NCBI RefSeq assembly: GCF_002724055.1
Contig: NZ_BDQY01000005.1
Span: 94,116 to 158,115, forward strand
Source of the DNA: Tepidibacter mesophilus
Lineage (GTDB): Bacteria; Bacillota; Clostridia; Peptostreptococcales; Peptostreptococcaceae
Reading direction: 5' to 3'
Length of the DNA stretch: 64,000 nucleotides
A program made the position numbers and the translations under genes. Positions 45,549 through 54,586 of this stretch are shown here, in pieces; the stretch's first letter is position 1, and each line of letters opens with the position of its first letter. The notes under the pieces were generated by a model, which was not told the origin of the DNA, did not search any database, and worked only from the letters and a program-made list of their open reading frames with translations.

Positions 45549-46757
45549 TTAGTTTTTTGTAAATTCAAAAAATTCTTCAACAAGATTCTGTGGGGAAAAA
45601 GATATAAAAACATAATCTAGCTCTGTATTATTTATAAAATTCAAAGTATCGCCTTTATAATATCTCGGATCCATTAAATACACATCAGAACATACTGAAG
45701 AAAAAAAGGATACCAAAGGAACAGCTAGGGAATCTTTCACAAATAATACCTTCAATCCATTTGGATTTTCTTTATTTTTAATATGAGCAAATGGCTGATT
45801 TCCATAAAGATAAGAAAAATATTTGTCTGATACAATACCATATGTATCATGCTTTCTAATGGGATTTATGGCTATCAGTGCTTCTTCAAATCTTCCAGTT
45901 AAAGTACCTCTTGTAAATTTATTTTCAAAATAAAAGTCATAATTCGTTTTGAATTTAGGATAAATCAAAGAAAAATCATCTACCTGTGCATAATATTTTC
46001 CTGTTTTTCTTCCCATAGAACCAATAAATGAATCCTTATATTTAATTATATTATAATTATTAATGTCAGTATACAAATTTATATTATCAATATTCGGACT
46101 GTATTTATCGTTAATATTCATCACTAACTGCTTAAATCCCCAAAAAGCGGTTTCGATTTTCCAATGATGGTCAGTATTAAAAAATAAATCATTACCTTTT
46201 ATTCCACTTTCTAAAATACCCTTACGTAAATCTATACTATCAATGCCTACTAAGTTTAGATTACTTAAAAATTGATCTGCCGTTTCATTATTATAGTGAT
46301 AAGGTATACCTTTTGGGAATTCAGTATGACCTTTAATATACTTATCTGGTGTCATCAGATAGACAAGCTTAGTTTGAGGGTTTTTTATATTATCATCAAA
46401 TCTACTTAACTTTTCTGTAAGAGATTTAGTAGGATTTGGTTTATCTGTAAAATAAGTAAAATGTAGCTTACCTTCTGTATCTTTTACAACTTCAAAATTA
46501 GCTACCTCATTTTTATCCATAAGTTTTTGTATATATCCATAAGCTTCAATTAGTTTGTATTTCCCATAAATATTTTCATTAATTGTATTCTCAACACCAA
46601 TAATGTATTCTTTTAAAGGTACACCTTCTTTTTTTTCGACTGCTGATTTAATAACATTGTAGTTTGTAAATATATTTATAAATGAAAAACCAAACAAAAT
46701 CACTAAAAAAAATATAGTTGTTATAAGTTTTTTTATTAATAGCCTCTTCATATTCAT
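45549..46757 (-). CDS. ccsJ: DHHW/AlgJ-like polysaccharide acetylation protein
   Basis: About 402 aa: N-terminal signal anchor, then an SGNH-like domain outside the membrane. The DHHW motif (NTDHHWKIETAFWGF) and a later VKDSLAVPLVSF serine loop fit AlgJ/AlgX-type O-acetyltransferases. It pairs with the MBOAT gene upstream and would acetylate cellulose. The frame opens at GTG 46763; ATG at 46757 is better spaced from AAGGAA. Same place as ccsJ in the Clostridioides difficile ccs operon. Confidence 0.83.
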   Translation of the reverse strand: MNMKRLLIKKLITTIFFLVILFGFSFINIFTNYNVIKSAVEKKEGVPLKEYIIGVENTINENIYGKYKLIEAYGYIQKLMDKNEVANFEVVKDTEGKLHFTYFTDKPNPTKSLTEKLSRFDDNIKNPQTKLVYLMTPDKYIKGHTEFPKGIPYHYNNETADQFLSNLNLVGIDSIDLRKGILESGIKGNDLFFNTDHHWKIETAFWGFKQLVMNINDKYSPNIDNINLYTDINNYNIIKYKDSFIGSMGRKTGKYYAQVDDFSLIYPKFKTNYDFYFENKFTRGTLTGRFEEALIAINPIRKHDTYGIVSDKYFSYLYGNQPFAHIKNKENPNGLKVLFVKDSLAVPLVSFFSSVCSDVYLMDPRYYKGDTLNFINNTELDYVFISFSPQNLVEEFFEFTKN

Positions 46758-46771
46758 TACCACTTTCCTTT

Positions 46772-48193
46772 TTAAAAATTAAAGTAAATGAATGGATTAT
46801 AAGTCCCTTTTGTTAAATATGAAACACATATTAGAAACAGCGATATAATTACAAACGTGTATCCAAAATCAAGGATTTTGCTACCTGGTTCACCATCCAC
46901 AATAAACTTATTCATTCTTTTTGCTATTGGAGTCGAAAATACTATTCCTGCTGTGAAAAAAACGATATATTCTTTTAAAAACATAGCTGTATAGTCACTC
47001 CAAAAACCATTTTTATAAAACTTAAACATACTTGAAACAAATCTACCTGCCTCCACTAAGTTGTCAGCTCTAAAAATTACCCAACCTAAATTAACAACAA
47101 ATAAAACATACAAATTACGCGTTATTTTATTTGATACTCTTTTATCAATGGCAAAGAACTTTTCTACTGCTATAAAAGTAAAGTTCCAAAGCCCCCATAG
47201 TACAAAAGTCCATTCAGCCCCATGCCATATACCCGTAAGTAGCCAAACTATAAATAAATTACGTATGACTTTATCTTTATTTTTAATTCGAGAACCTCCT
47301 AATGGAAAATAAACATATTCCTTAAACCATGATCCTAATGACATATGCCATCTACGCCAAAATTCTGTGATAGATTTTGATATATATGGGTAATTAAAGT
47401 TTTCTTCAAATTTAAATCCAAACATCAAACCTATACCAATAGCCATATCGGAATACCCAGAAAAATCAAAAAATATTTGTAGCGTATACGCAACAGAACC
47501 AAGCCAAGCAAGACTTGAAGGTACCCCAGCAACTATATTCATTTCAAAAATACGATCTGCAACAACTGCCATATTGTTAGCAATCAATACTTTTTTCGAA
47601 AGACCTGTAATAAATCTGCAAGTTCCTATAGAAAATTTCTGCCAAGTTTCTTTTCTATTAATTATTTGATTAGCAATTGTACTATAGCGTACAATTGGCC
47701 CTGCTATTAGCTGTGGAAAAAATGAAATATATAAAGCAACATAAAATGGATTTTTTTGTACATTTCCATTTTTTCTATAAACATCTACTACATAAGACAT
47801 TGCTTGAAATGTAAAAAATGAAATTCCTATCGGCAGCGCTATATTTGGTATATGTATTTTAAAATTAGTAATTTGAGTAATTGTTCTAACAGCAAATCCA
47901 AGATATTTAAAAAAGAAAAGCAAACCTAAATTAACAAAACACATCAAAACAAGAATAATTTTTGAAATCGATTTTTTATGTCGATATCGATCAACTAATA
48001 GTGCAAATACATAATTGCATATAATAGATACAATCATAATTAAAACAAACCACGGCTCACCCCAAGCATAGAAAAACAGACTTGCAAATAATAAAAATAT
48101 ATTTTTAAGTGTATTTGAAAATCTTAGAATATAATAAATCAATAATACCGCCGGAAAAAAATAAAATAAAAAAACTATACTCGAAAAAAGCAT
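46772..48193 (-). CDS. ccsI: MBOAT-family O-acyltransferase (AlgI-like)
   Basis: 473 aa with about 10-12 membrane helices. Catalytic histidine lies in LTGIWHGAEWTFVLWG; other AlgI marks are ALPIGISFFTFQAMSYVVDVYR (read across) and NFNYPYISKSITEFWRRWH. It moves acyl groups across the membrane to the downstream DHHW protein, which acetylates the glucan. AGAGGTGG precedes ATG. Confidence 0.92.
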   Translation of the reverse strand: MLFSSIVFLFYFFPAVLLIYYILRFSNTLKNIFLLFASLFFYAWGEPWFVLIMIVSIICNYVFALLVDRYRHKKSISKIILVLMCFVNLGLLFFFKYLGFAVRTITQITNFKIHIPNIALPIGISFFTFQAMSYVVDVYRKNGNVQKNPFYVALYISFFPQLIAGPIVRYSTIANQIINRKETWQKFSIGTCRFITGLSKKVLIANNMAVVADRIFEMNIVAGVPSSLAWLGSVAYTLQIFFDFSGYSDMAIGIGLMFGFKFEENFNYPYISKSITEFWRRWHMSLGSWFKEYVYFPLGGSRIKNKDKVIRNLFIVWLLTGIWHGAEWTFVLWGLWNFTFIAVEKFFAIDKRVSNKITRNLYVLFVVNLGWVIFRADNLVEAGRFVSSMFKFYKNGFWSDYTAMFLKEYIVFFTAGIVFSTPIAKRMNKFIVDGEPGSKILDFGYTFVIISLFLICVSYLTKGTYNPFIYFNF

Positions 48194-48215
48194 AAAATAC
48201 CACCTCTCTCATTAC

Positions 48216-49238
48216 CTACTGCTTATCTATAAGAGCATTTAAAAGAAATTCATTCCAGGAAGATGTTTTAGTATCATAAATACCAAATTCAGAACACAGC
48301 TCCCAATATCCCCAAGCAAAGCCCATTTCTTCAGCAGTTTTTCTTACCTGTTTGATCCATAGTTCACGATCTTTTTCAGGAGCGTTATTATTAGCTCCAA
48401 ATTCTCCTAAAAAAACTCTTATTTTATTTTTATCTGCCCATGTCTTTACAGTAGAAAATCTTTCTTTAATATACTTAACTTCTGAATCAGTACCACTCCA
48501 TGGGATGTTTTTTAAATCTTCAAACCCTTTATGGTATACATTTCCCTGAAATGTAAATTCATTTGGTTCATAAAAATGAAACGTTGCTATAAGATTTTTA
48601 TCTTCAGGCAATTTTAAATATTTCAAACTATCTAAAGAGGAAAATTCAGTTGCTCCAACAATTATAAGTCTACTTTTATTACTCTTACGAACTATATTTA
48701 TTGCTTCATTTAAATACTCATTCCATATATTAGATTTAAGATTTTTATTTGGCTCATTAAGTATTTCAAAAACAAGTTTATCTGGATAATTTTGATATCT
48801 TTGTGCAAGTTGTTCCCATATTCGTAAAAAACAATCTTTATACTTATCTGGTTCCTCCATTAACTCTAGAAAATGATGTAAATCTAAAATAACTACTAAG
48901 TCATTGCTTAAAGCATAATCAACATACTCATCAACTTCTTTCATAAAACTCTCTTCAATGATATAGTTTGGTTGATCCTTTGCATAATCCGAAAATCTTA
49001 TAGGGATTCGTACACTATCAAATCCTGCATTTTTTATTAAGTCAAAGTACTCATTCTTAATTTGTACATCCCATTCAATGTTTTTAGGAGAATCTAAAGC
49101 ATTTCCTATATTCATGCACTTATGAAAAGGTAATGTCCTTTTGTCTTGGTTTTGATATTTGATAAATATAAAGCAAAATATAATTATAACTATAAATACC
49201 ACCATTATTCTCGTTGATTTATATTTTCTTTTTTCCAT
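48216..49238 (-). CDS. ccsZ: Membrane-anchored glycoside hydrolase family 5 cellulase
   Basis: 340 aa: N-terminal membrane anchor (about 10-27), then a GH5 TIM barrel outside. Acid/base E162 in FEILNEPNK and nucleophile E279 in FLGEFGANN are present, with RIPIRFSDY and DLHHF. Such cellulases are required for or tune cellulose export. ATG at 49250 has no ribosome binding site; ATG at 49238 follows GGAGG by 5 bases. It overlaps the gene upstream by 34 bp. Confidence 0.9.
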   Translation of the reverse strand: MEKRKYKSTRIMVVFIVIIIFCFIFIKYQNQDKRTLPFHKCMNIGNALDSPKNIEWDVQIKNEYFDLIKNAGFDSVRIPIRFSDYAKDQPNYIIEESFMKEVDEYVDYALSNDLVVILDLHHFLELMEEPDKYKDCFLRIWEQLAQRYQNYPDKLVFEILNEPNKNLKSNIWNEYLNEAINIVRKSNKSRLIIVGATEFSSLDSLKYLKLPEDKNLIATFHFYEPNEFTFQGNVYHKGFEDLKNIPWSGTDSEVKYIKERFSTVKTWADKNKIRVFLGEFGANNNAPEKDRELWIKQVRKTAEEMGFAWGYWELCSEFGIYDTKTSSWNEFLLNALIDKQ

Positions 49239-50302
49239 TTTATCCTCCATACAAAATAAGTAGTTAATATTATAATAGCTATTAAAGCAATAATTAACCT
49301 AAATAAAACAATAACATCTTCACGACTAAAAATATCCTGTGAACTTATTACTTTTCTCACTTCGTAATCTTTTGGGATTGTAAGACTAAATCCTTCCATG
49401 TCTTTCAAATTCAATATCAACGAGTCTGACAAAATAACTTCTAATATTAGATTGAATTTATTATTGATTACAGCTTTAATATTAATTTTGTCAACAACAG
49501 CATTTGGTAATACTGTTAATCTACCATTTTCTGTAATCGATACACCTTCAACTTCTTCCTCTAAGTAAAAAGTTACTTTATTTTCTTGTTTATGCTTAGT
49601 TACTAATTCATATTGTACAATGGATTCTCCCATTATAGGTTTTATTATATTTTTATCACCAACTATTTTTAAATTTAAAATTTCTTCTGGTAACGTTGAA
49701 CTATTTGAAGAAATTAATTTCAAATTATCGATTTCCATTTTTTGAATAATATTTTCTTTAGTGGTAGTCTGGATACCGAAGAAAATAATATTTTCAAGCT
49801 TTTTTTTAGAAATCTCAAAATTTTCTAAGGGTATATGAACTATTCCTTCAAAATCATTGTTTACTTCAAAGCCATCTGTTTGAATATTTGTAACTTTTAT
49901 ATTATTGTTTTTTCCTTTTTGTAAAAATACAGATTTACCTTCTTCTAGCATAATGTATGTTCCATCGTTTAGAACAACAAATAAATTTATCTTAATCGGT
50001 GAGTCTGACAAGTTATTTATATGAAAAGCTAGCTCTTTGTAAGGTGACCAATCAACTTTAGAATTAATATAAAATTGAGATGTGTAATAACCTTTTTCTA
50101 ACTTCATTGTATTTGTATTTATCTTTATCTTTTTATTTCCAGTTACTTGGCATTTATTGTTGCCTCCATTATCTTTTAAAGTCAAACTGTTAGGTTCAAG
50201 ATCCAAGTTAGAATCCATGGCATATGATGGTAAAACGAAGCAAAATAATAACATAATAGATAAAGAATATAAAATTTTCATGTGTTTTTTTCTATATGGC
50301 AT
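49205..50302 (-). CDS. Exported C-terminally anchored protein of the cellulose operon (BcsB/CcsH-like)
   Basis: 365 aa: signal peptide (ending SYA near residue 27), a beta-rich region with jelly-roll character (SQFYINSKVDWSPYKELAF, then NNLSDSPIKINLFVV), an Ig-like stretch, and one C-terminal membrane helix (LFRLIIALIAIIILTTYFVW). The layout matches the anchoring of BcsB, the partner that binds the emerging glucan, but it is about half the BcsB size. It may correspond to CcsB or CcsH. ATG at 50302 follows GGAGG. Confidence 0.65.
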   Translation of the reverse strand: MPYRKKHMKILYSLSIMLLFCFVLPSYAMDSNLDLEPNSLTLKDNGGNNKCQVTGNKKIKINTNTMKLEKGYYTSQFYINSKVDWSPYKELAFHINNLSDSPIKINLFVVLNDGTYIMLEEGKSVFLQKGKNNNIKVTNIQTDGFEVNNDFEGIVHIPLENFEISKKKLENIIFFGIQTTTKENIIQKMEIDNLKLISSNSSTLPEEILNLKIVGDKNIIKPIMGESIVQYELVTKHKQENKVTFYLEEEVEGVSITENGRLTVLPNAVVDKINIKAVINNKFNLILEVILSDSLILNLKDMEGFSLTIPKDYEVRKVISSQDIFSREDVIVLFRLIIALIAIIILTTYFVWRIKWKKENINQRE

Positions 50303-50315
50303 ACTTACCTCCATC

Positions 50316-52583
50316 TTATATATAATGCATTTCATCAAATTCATCAGAATGGTTATTTTCAATTCCTGTATTTCCTTCCATCTTTTCTTTCGTTTTTTTA
50401 CTAAAATTATTAATCCATTTTTTCAAGATAACTTCAAAGTTTTTATTCTGTGCAATATCTTCATAGTTTACAATTCGATAAAGCCTTTCATGTGATTTAT
50501 TAATATTTTGAATAAATGTACAATTTAATGTAATTCCATGTTCTAATGGTATAATTAAATGTTCCGACTCTCTAAGTCCCATTCTAATTCTCATATATTC
50601 ATAATTAAAATCTTTTAGTTTTACAATTCCATAGCCCACAGCTTCAATTGACTCATCTATAACAAAACGTGCCAATTTCCTATTTGACATTTTTTCTTTT
50701 TTTATTCTTTTAAATGTATTTATTTTTAAATCTTCAAATGTACTTCCGTCTGTATCTAAAACTTGAGGTAAAGATGGCTTCCTATCATAAATAATTTGTA
50801 AAAGTTGTTTTTTTTCTAATTCTTTAATTTCACAAATATAAAAAGAAAATTTCCACTGTTTTTTTATTCTATCTACGTGAACTATTTTAGCTTTAAAGTG
50901 ACTTAAATACCTATCCGTTTTTAAAACTATTTCACATTCTTCTTTATAATCAATATATTTTGGAAAGTCTAATATAATTGAAAATCCACTTTCAGAAATA
51001 TCTCTAGTTAAGCAATTAATTTTAAAATTGCTATTTTCGATTATACATTGCACTTTTGCCATAGTTCGTTCATATTTTCGATAAACATTTCTTCCTATCA
51101 TAAAAAAAATAGACATTAGAATATTGTATAAATTTATTAACAACCAAAATAAAACCACTATCATTCCAATTGAACCAGTTGTAAAAGTCCATCTTATACA
51201 GTTTATAATTCCAACAGAAGATAAAATAGCAAAAAAAACATGAGGTAAAACTTGCATCAATTTGTATTTTTTATCATCTTCAACCTTCTCTTTTCTTGTT
51301 ACTAAAAATTTTCTTTGTGATATACAAAGTGTTTCTAAAATAACAGGAATGAATAAAGATGGAAATAAAATATTTTCATATACATTTGTCCATTTGTTGC
51401 TACGAATATTACCTGATAATTTCCTAATACATGTATTCGTAAGTAAGTACATAGGTAACCAGAATATAAGAACCTCAAACAATGTGCACTTGACAACAAT
51501 AACATTAAAGACAGTAAATAAAATCGGTGCCATTATGTATATTAGTCTTTTTAACGGAAAAAACCAATACAGTACAGATGCAATATAATTTAACCTTTGA
51601 GCTATACTAAGACCTTTTTTGAAAAGTATGTTATGCTTTCGCCCTGTTTGGATACAGCCTCTTGCCCATCGTTCTCTTTGCTTAATCAAACTTTTTAAGT
51701 CTGAAGGAGATAGACCTGATGCATGGACATCTTTTAATGCATAGCACTTATATTTTTTACTTTGAATTTCTATGCCAGTTGCAAAGTCTTCAGTTATCAC
51801 TTCGGTGCAAAATCCTCCAATTTCATTTAAGGCCTCCCTAGAAATAATCGTATTAGAACCTCCATATATAACCGAATTAGATTTATTTCTCCCTACCTGG
51901 ATATCTCGATAAAAATAATCCTGCTCATTTGGAATTCTAGATTCTGAATGCAAATTAAATTGAAATAAATCAGGATTATAAAAACTTTGAGGAGTCTGAA
52001 CGAACCCAACCTTTTCACCTGTAAAAAAATATGGCACACATGCAGTTAAAAAATCATGCATCGGGATCATATCTGCATCCATTGTAACAATAAGAGGGGA
52101 TGAGGTAAGAGACATTGCATTATTTAAATTTCCTGCTTTTGCATGTGTTCTTTCTATCCTCGTTATATATTTTATTTTCATTTTTTCACATAGAGCTTCC
52201 ATTTCTTGACGGTTACCATCATCACATAAATATATGTGAACTTTAGATTTATCTGGATAATCCATATTTGAACATCCGTTAATTGTCTTATATAATAGTT
52301 CCACAGGTTCGTTGTATGTAGCTATAAATACATCCACTTCCGGATATTCCTTATTTTTAATTTCAGGGCATTTTGGAAATTGAATATTCGTCATATTGTA
52401 AAAATGTATTCCAGCTTCAAACATACCTATAATTTCTATAATTAAAAGATAAAACCCAGATACAATTGCAATTACTCCATATTCAAACGGTATTGTAAAA
52501 AAAATTCTCCATCCTAAATATATCAAGGACATAATTACGGTAACAACAACTAATATTTTATTTTTAACAGTCATCAAGTTCAC
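50316..52583 (-). CDS. ccsA: Cellulose synthase catalytic subunit with PilZ domain
   Basis: Membrane glycosyltransferase family 2 enzyme polymerising UDP-glucose, about 755 aa. Two N-terminal helices; GT2 domain with DDG, DxD (D169, D171 in TMDADM), TED (264-266) and QRERW (302-306); several C-terminal helices; then a PilZ domain with RKYER and RDISESGF, the RxxxR and D/NxSxxG signatures that bind c-di-GMP. GTG at 52583 is 8 bases after GGAAGG and is preferred to the in-frame GTG at 52592. First gene of the operon. Confidence 0.94.
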   Translation of the reverse strand: MNLMTVKNKILVVVTVIMSLIYLGWRIFFTIPFEYGVIAIVSGFYLLIIEIIGMFEAGIHFYNMTNIQFPKCPEIKNKEYPEVDVFIATYNEPVELLYKTINGCSNMDYPDKSKVHIYLCDDGNRQEMEALCEKMKIKYITRIERTHAKAGNLNNAMSLTSSPLIVTMDADMIPMHDFLTACVPYFFTGEKVGFVQTPQSFYNPDLFQFNLHSESRIPNEQDYFYRDIQVGRNKSNSVIYGGSNTIISREALNEIGGFCTEVITEDFATGIEIQSKKYKCYALKDVHASGLSPSDLKSLIKQRERWARGCIQTGRKHNILFKKGLSIAQRLNYIASVLYWFFPLKRLIYIMAPILFTVFNVIVVKCTLFEVLIFWLPMYLLTNTCIRKLSGNIRSNKWTNVYENILFPSLFIPVILETLCISQRKFLVTRKEKVEDDKKYKLMQVLPHVFFAILSSVGIINCIRWTFTTGSIGMIVVLFWLLINLYNILMSIFFMIGRNVYRKYERTMAKVQCIIENSNFKINCLTRDISESGFSIILDFPKYIDYKEECEIVLKTDRYLSHFKAKIVHVDRIKKQWKFSFYICEIKELEKKQLLQIIYDRKPSLPQVLDTDGSTFEDLKINTFKRIKKEKMSNRKLARFVIDESIEAVGYGIVKLKDFNYEYMRIRMGLRESEHLIIPLEHGITLNCTFIQNINKSHERLYRIVNYEDIAQNKNFEVILKKWINNFSKKTKEKMEGNTGIENNHSDEFDEMHYI

Positions 52584-52747
52584 AAGAGTCACCTTCCTTT
52601 TTTCCAGAATTGTATATAATTAATTCAATAAATCAATATACTTAAAACCCTTAATATTGCTAGTTTCACTATTACAAACCAGTATAAAATAGTATTCTTA
52701 CTACTCTAACTTAATTTAATTATCTTAAATCATACATATTAAACTAC

Positions 52748-52782
52748 AAAAAAAAGCTAATTATAACAAAGTTATAATTAGC
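52748..52782 (-). terminator. Terminator of the c-di-GMP-II riboswitch
   Basis: A 12-13-bp stem (GCTAATTATAAC / GTTATAATTAGC) with a 3-base loop and eight T on the minus strand. Its 5-prime arm starts with CTAAT, which can pair instead with ATTAG at the start of the aptamer. Confidence 0.9.
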
Positions 52783-52852
52783 CGGTTACGCTACTACATC
52801 AATATGGGATAAAGCGTCCAAGTCTACCCATACATCATCTGTTCTAATGCAT
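52777..52852 (-). ncRNA. c-di-GMP-II riboswitch
   Basis: The minus strand carries the class II core: AACAGATGATGTATGGGT, then CTTGGACGCTTTATCCCATA, then GTAGTAGCGTAACCGGCT. These blocks align with the well-known Clostridium class II aptamer from memory. The aptamer P1 (ATTAG/CTAAT) competes with the terminator, so c-di-GMP should allow read-through (an ON switch) into the cellulose synthase gene about 165 bases downstream. Confidence 0.88.
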
Positions 52853-52859
52853 ATTATAT

Positions 52860-53341
52860 ATTTTTTTAAAATCAAAATAATAAATTTCAATTTATGCCCT
52901 TACGTCATTTCATAATAACATATATTTTGACAAATATACAACATTTTTTTGCAAATAATACCATAAAATGTTAATAAATGAACTTTTTTTTATTTTTTAT
53001 ACTTTTTATTTAAGCACAATTACCTTTTCAACTTTAAGCGTATAAATTTACCCCTATTTATACATATCTCTTTGCCTAACATTTAATTTATATCTTTAGA
53101 TTTATATACTATTTTTGCTATTTATTTATAAAATAATTTTTATAAATAATATCAATGCATTAGATTTTAGATTTAAAATCAGGTATTTTAATTTCTAATT
53201 ATTAATCTACAATTTTAAATATACCTGCTTTCTTAATATTGCTATCATTAACTTATATATCTATTATCTAGGTACAAAATTCTTCATATTTTAATAATAT
53301 AAATTATATGACATAGATTTTTTCTTCTAGGAGGTGCATAT
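52860..53341. other. Long AT-rich gap between cellulose leader and truncated ABC gene
   Basis: No gene seen. It must hold the promoter of the cellulose operon on the minus strand and of the ABC gene on the plus strand, but no pair of elements with good spacing stands out. Composition is over 75 percent A+T by eye. Confidence 0.4.
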
Positions 53342-53995
53342 ATGAACCCTATTGTTCAAATAAACAATCTTTCTATGAATTACTACACATTAGAGGGAGA
53401 ACTTGAAGTTTTAAAAGATATTAATTTAACTTTAGAAGAAGGAGAAATTTTGGCACTAGTAGGTCCTTCTGGTTGCGGTAAATCCACAATTATGAATATA
53501 TTATCTAACCTTATAATTCCTACCAAAGGAAAAGTCATTATGAATGGCAAAATAGGATATATGTTTCAAAGAGATCATCTACTTGAATGGAGGACTATAA
53601 TAGATAATATAAAAATAGGACTAGAGATACAAAAGAAATTAACTTATGAAGCTTTACAAAAGATAGAAAGACTTCTTAAGCTTTACGGTATTTGGGAATT
53701 TAGAAATAACTACCCAAAAGAGCTTTCGGGCGGCATGAGGCAAAGGGTTGCTTTGATTAGAACACTAGCTGTTAACCCCGATATACTTCTTTTAGATGAG
53801 CCTTTTTCAGCGCTTGATTATCAAACTAGACTTTTGGTTTGTAATGATATCGCTCAGATTATAAAGAATGAGAATAAGACTACTATAATGGTTACACATG
53901 ATATAGCAGAAGCTATATCCCCCAAATGGCAACCCAATTTCCTACAGCTATCCCATAACCTTCACACAGCTATATTGTGGATTGCAATTATATAA
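53342..53995 (+). pseudogene. Truncated ABC transporter ATPase (SsuB/TauB/NrtD type)
   Basis: 217 aa. Walker A GPSGCGKST, Q-loop region MFQRDHLLEWRTI, signature LSGGMRQR, Walker B LLLDEPF and H-loop VTHDIAEAIS match nitrate/sulfonate/taurine ATPases. Directly after EAIS the sequence switches to an unrelated tail (PKWQPNFLQLSHNL...), so about 30-50 C-terminal residues are lost. No permease or binding-protein gene is adjacent. It looks like the left part of an operon cut by a deletion. AGGAGG precedes ATG, so it may still be translated. Confidence 0.78.
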
Positions 53996-54028
53996 AATTA
54001 AAAAAATTTAATTAGACATAAATTAAAT

Positions 54029-54568
54029 TCAGTCTAGAAGAAAACATCCAGTATAAGATATTGTTCCCGCTCCATAATAATAAGGTATATTATTATCACT
54101 ACAAACCTTACTAACTAATATTCCATAGGCTTCCATGGATGAAATAGCTTTCTGCGGAAATCTACATACACTATTAGGATATGTGCATTCTTCACATTGA
54201 AGGCAACAACCTGCTCCAAGTGCTATTAAATTAGGATATTCTTCTCTTAGTTCTTCTGTCATACTCTTAAACATTTGGTTGTGCTTTCCTTGTATTTTCA
54301 TCATAGATTCATAATCCAAGGAATCTTCTAGTTCTCCTACAGTCTGAACAATTATACCATATTTATAATTACTTATATTCCTAGTACACTCTTCTAGAGT
54401 TCCACATCCCGGAGGACACGCCCAGTTTTTACCATACTTATTACATTTATTTGATGAACACATTTCTCTTACTTCCTTCATTGGCTTTATTGTCGTACAG
54501 TCTAAATTAGCTGATACAGTGAAACCTACCTCTAGTGCTCTCATTTTGATATATTCTATATTTTCCAT
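54029..54568 (-). CDS. DUF2284 metal-binding protein
   Basis: 179 aa, rich in cysteine: CSSNKCNKYGKNWACPPGCG near 39-58 and CCLQCEECTYPNSVC near 120-140, likely Fe-S clusters. DUF2284 proteins often accompany corrinoid methyltransferase operons and may have an electron-transfer or corrinoid-activation role; that role is not proven. GTG at 54577 is within the ribosome binding site, so ATG at 54568 is preferred. Last gene of module B. Confidence 0.86.
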   Translation of the reverse strand: MENIEYIKMRALEVGFTVSANLDCTTIKPMKEVREMCSSNKCNKYGKNWACPPGCGTLEECTRNISNYKYGIIVQTVGELEDSLDYESMMKIQGKHNQMFKSMTEELREEYPNLIALGAGCCLQCEECTYPNSVCRFPQKAISSMEAYGILVSKVCSDNNIPYYYGAGTISYTGCFLLD

Positions 54569-54586
54569 TCTTTTCACCTTATCTCT

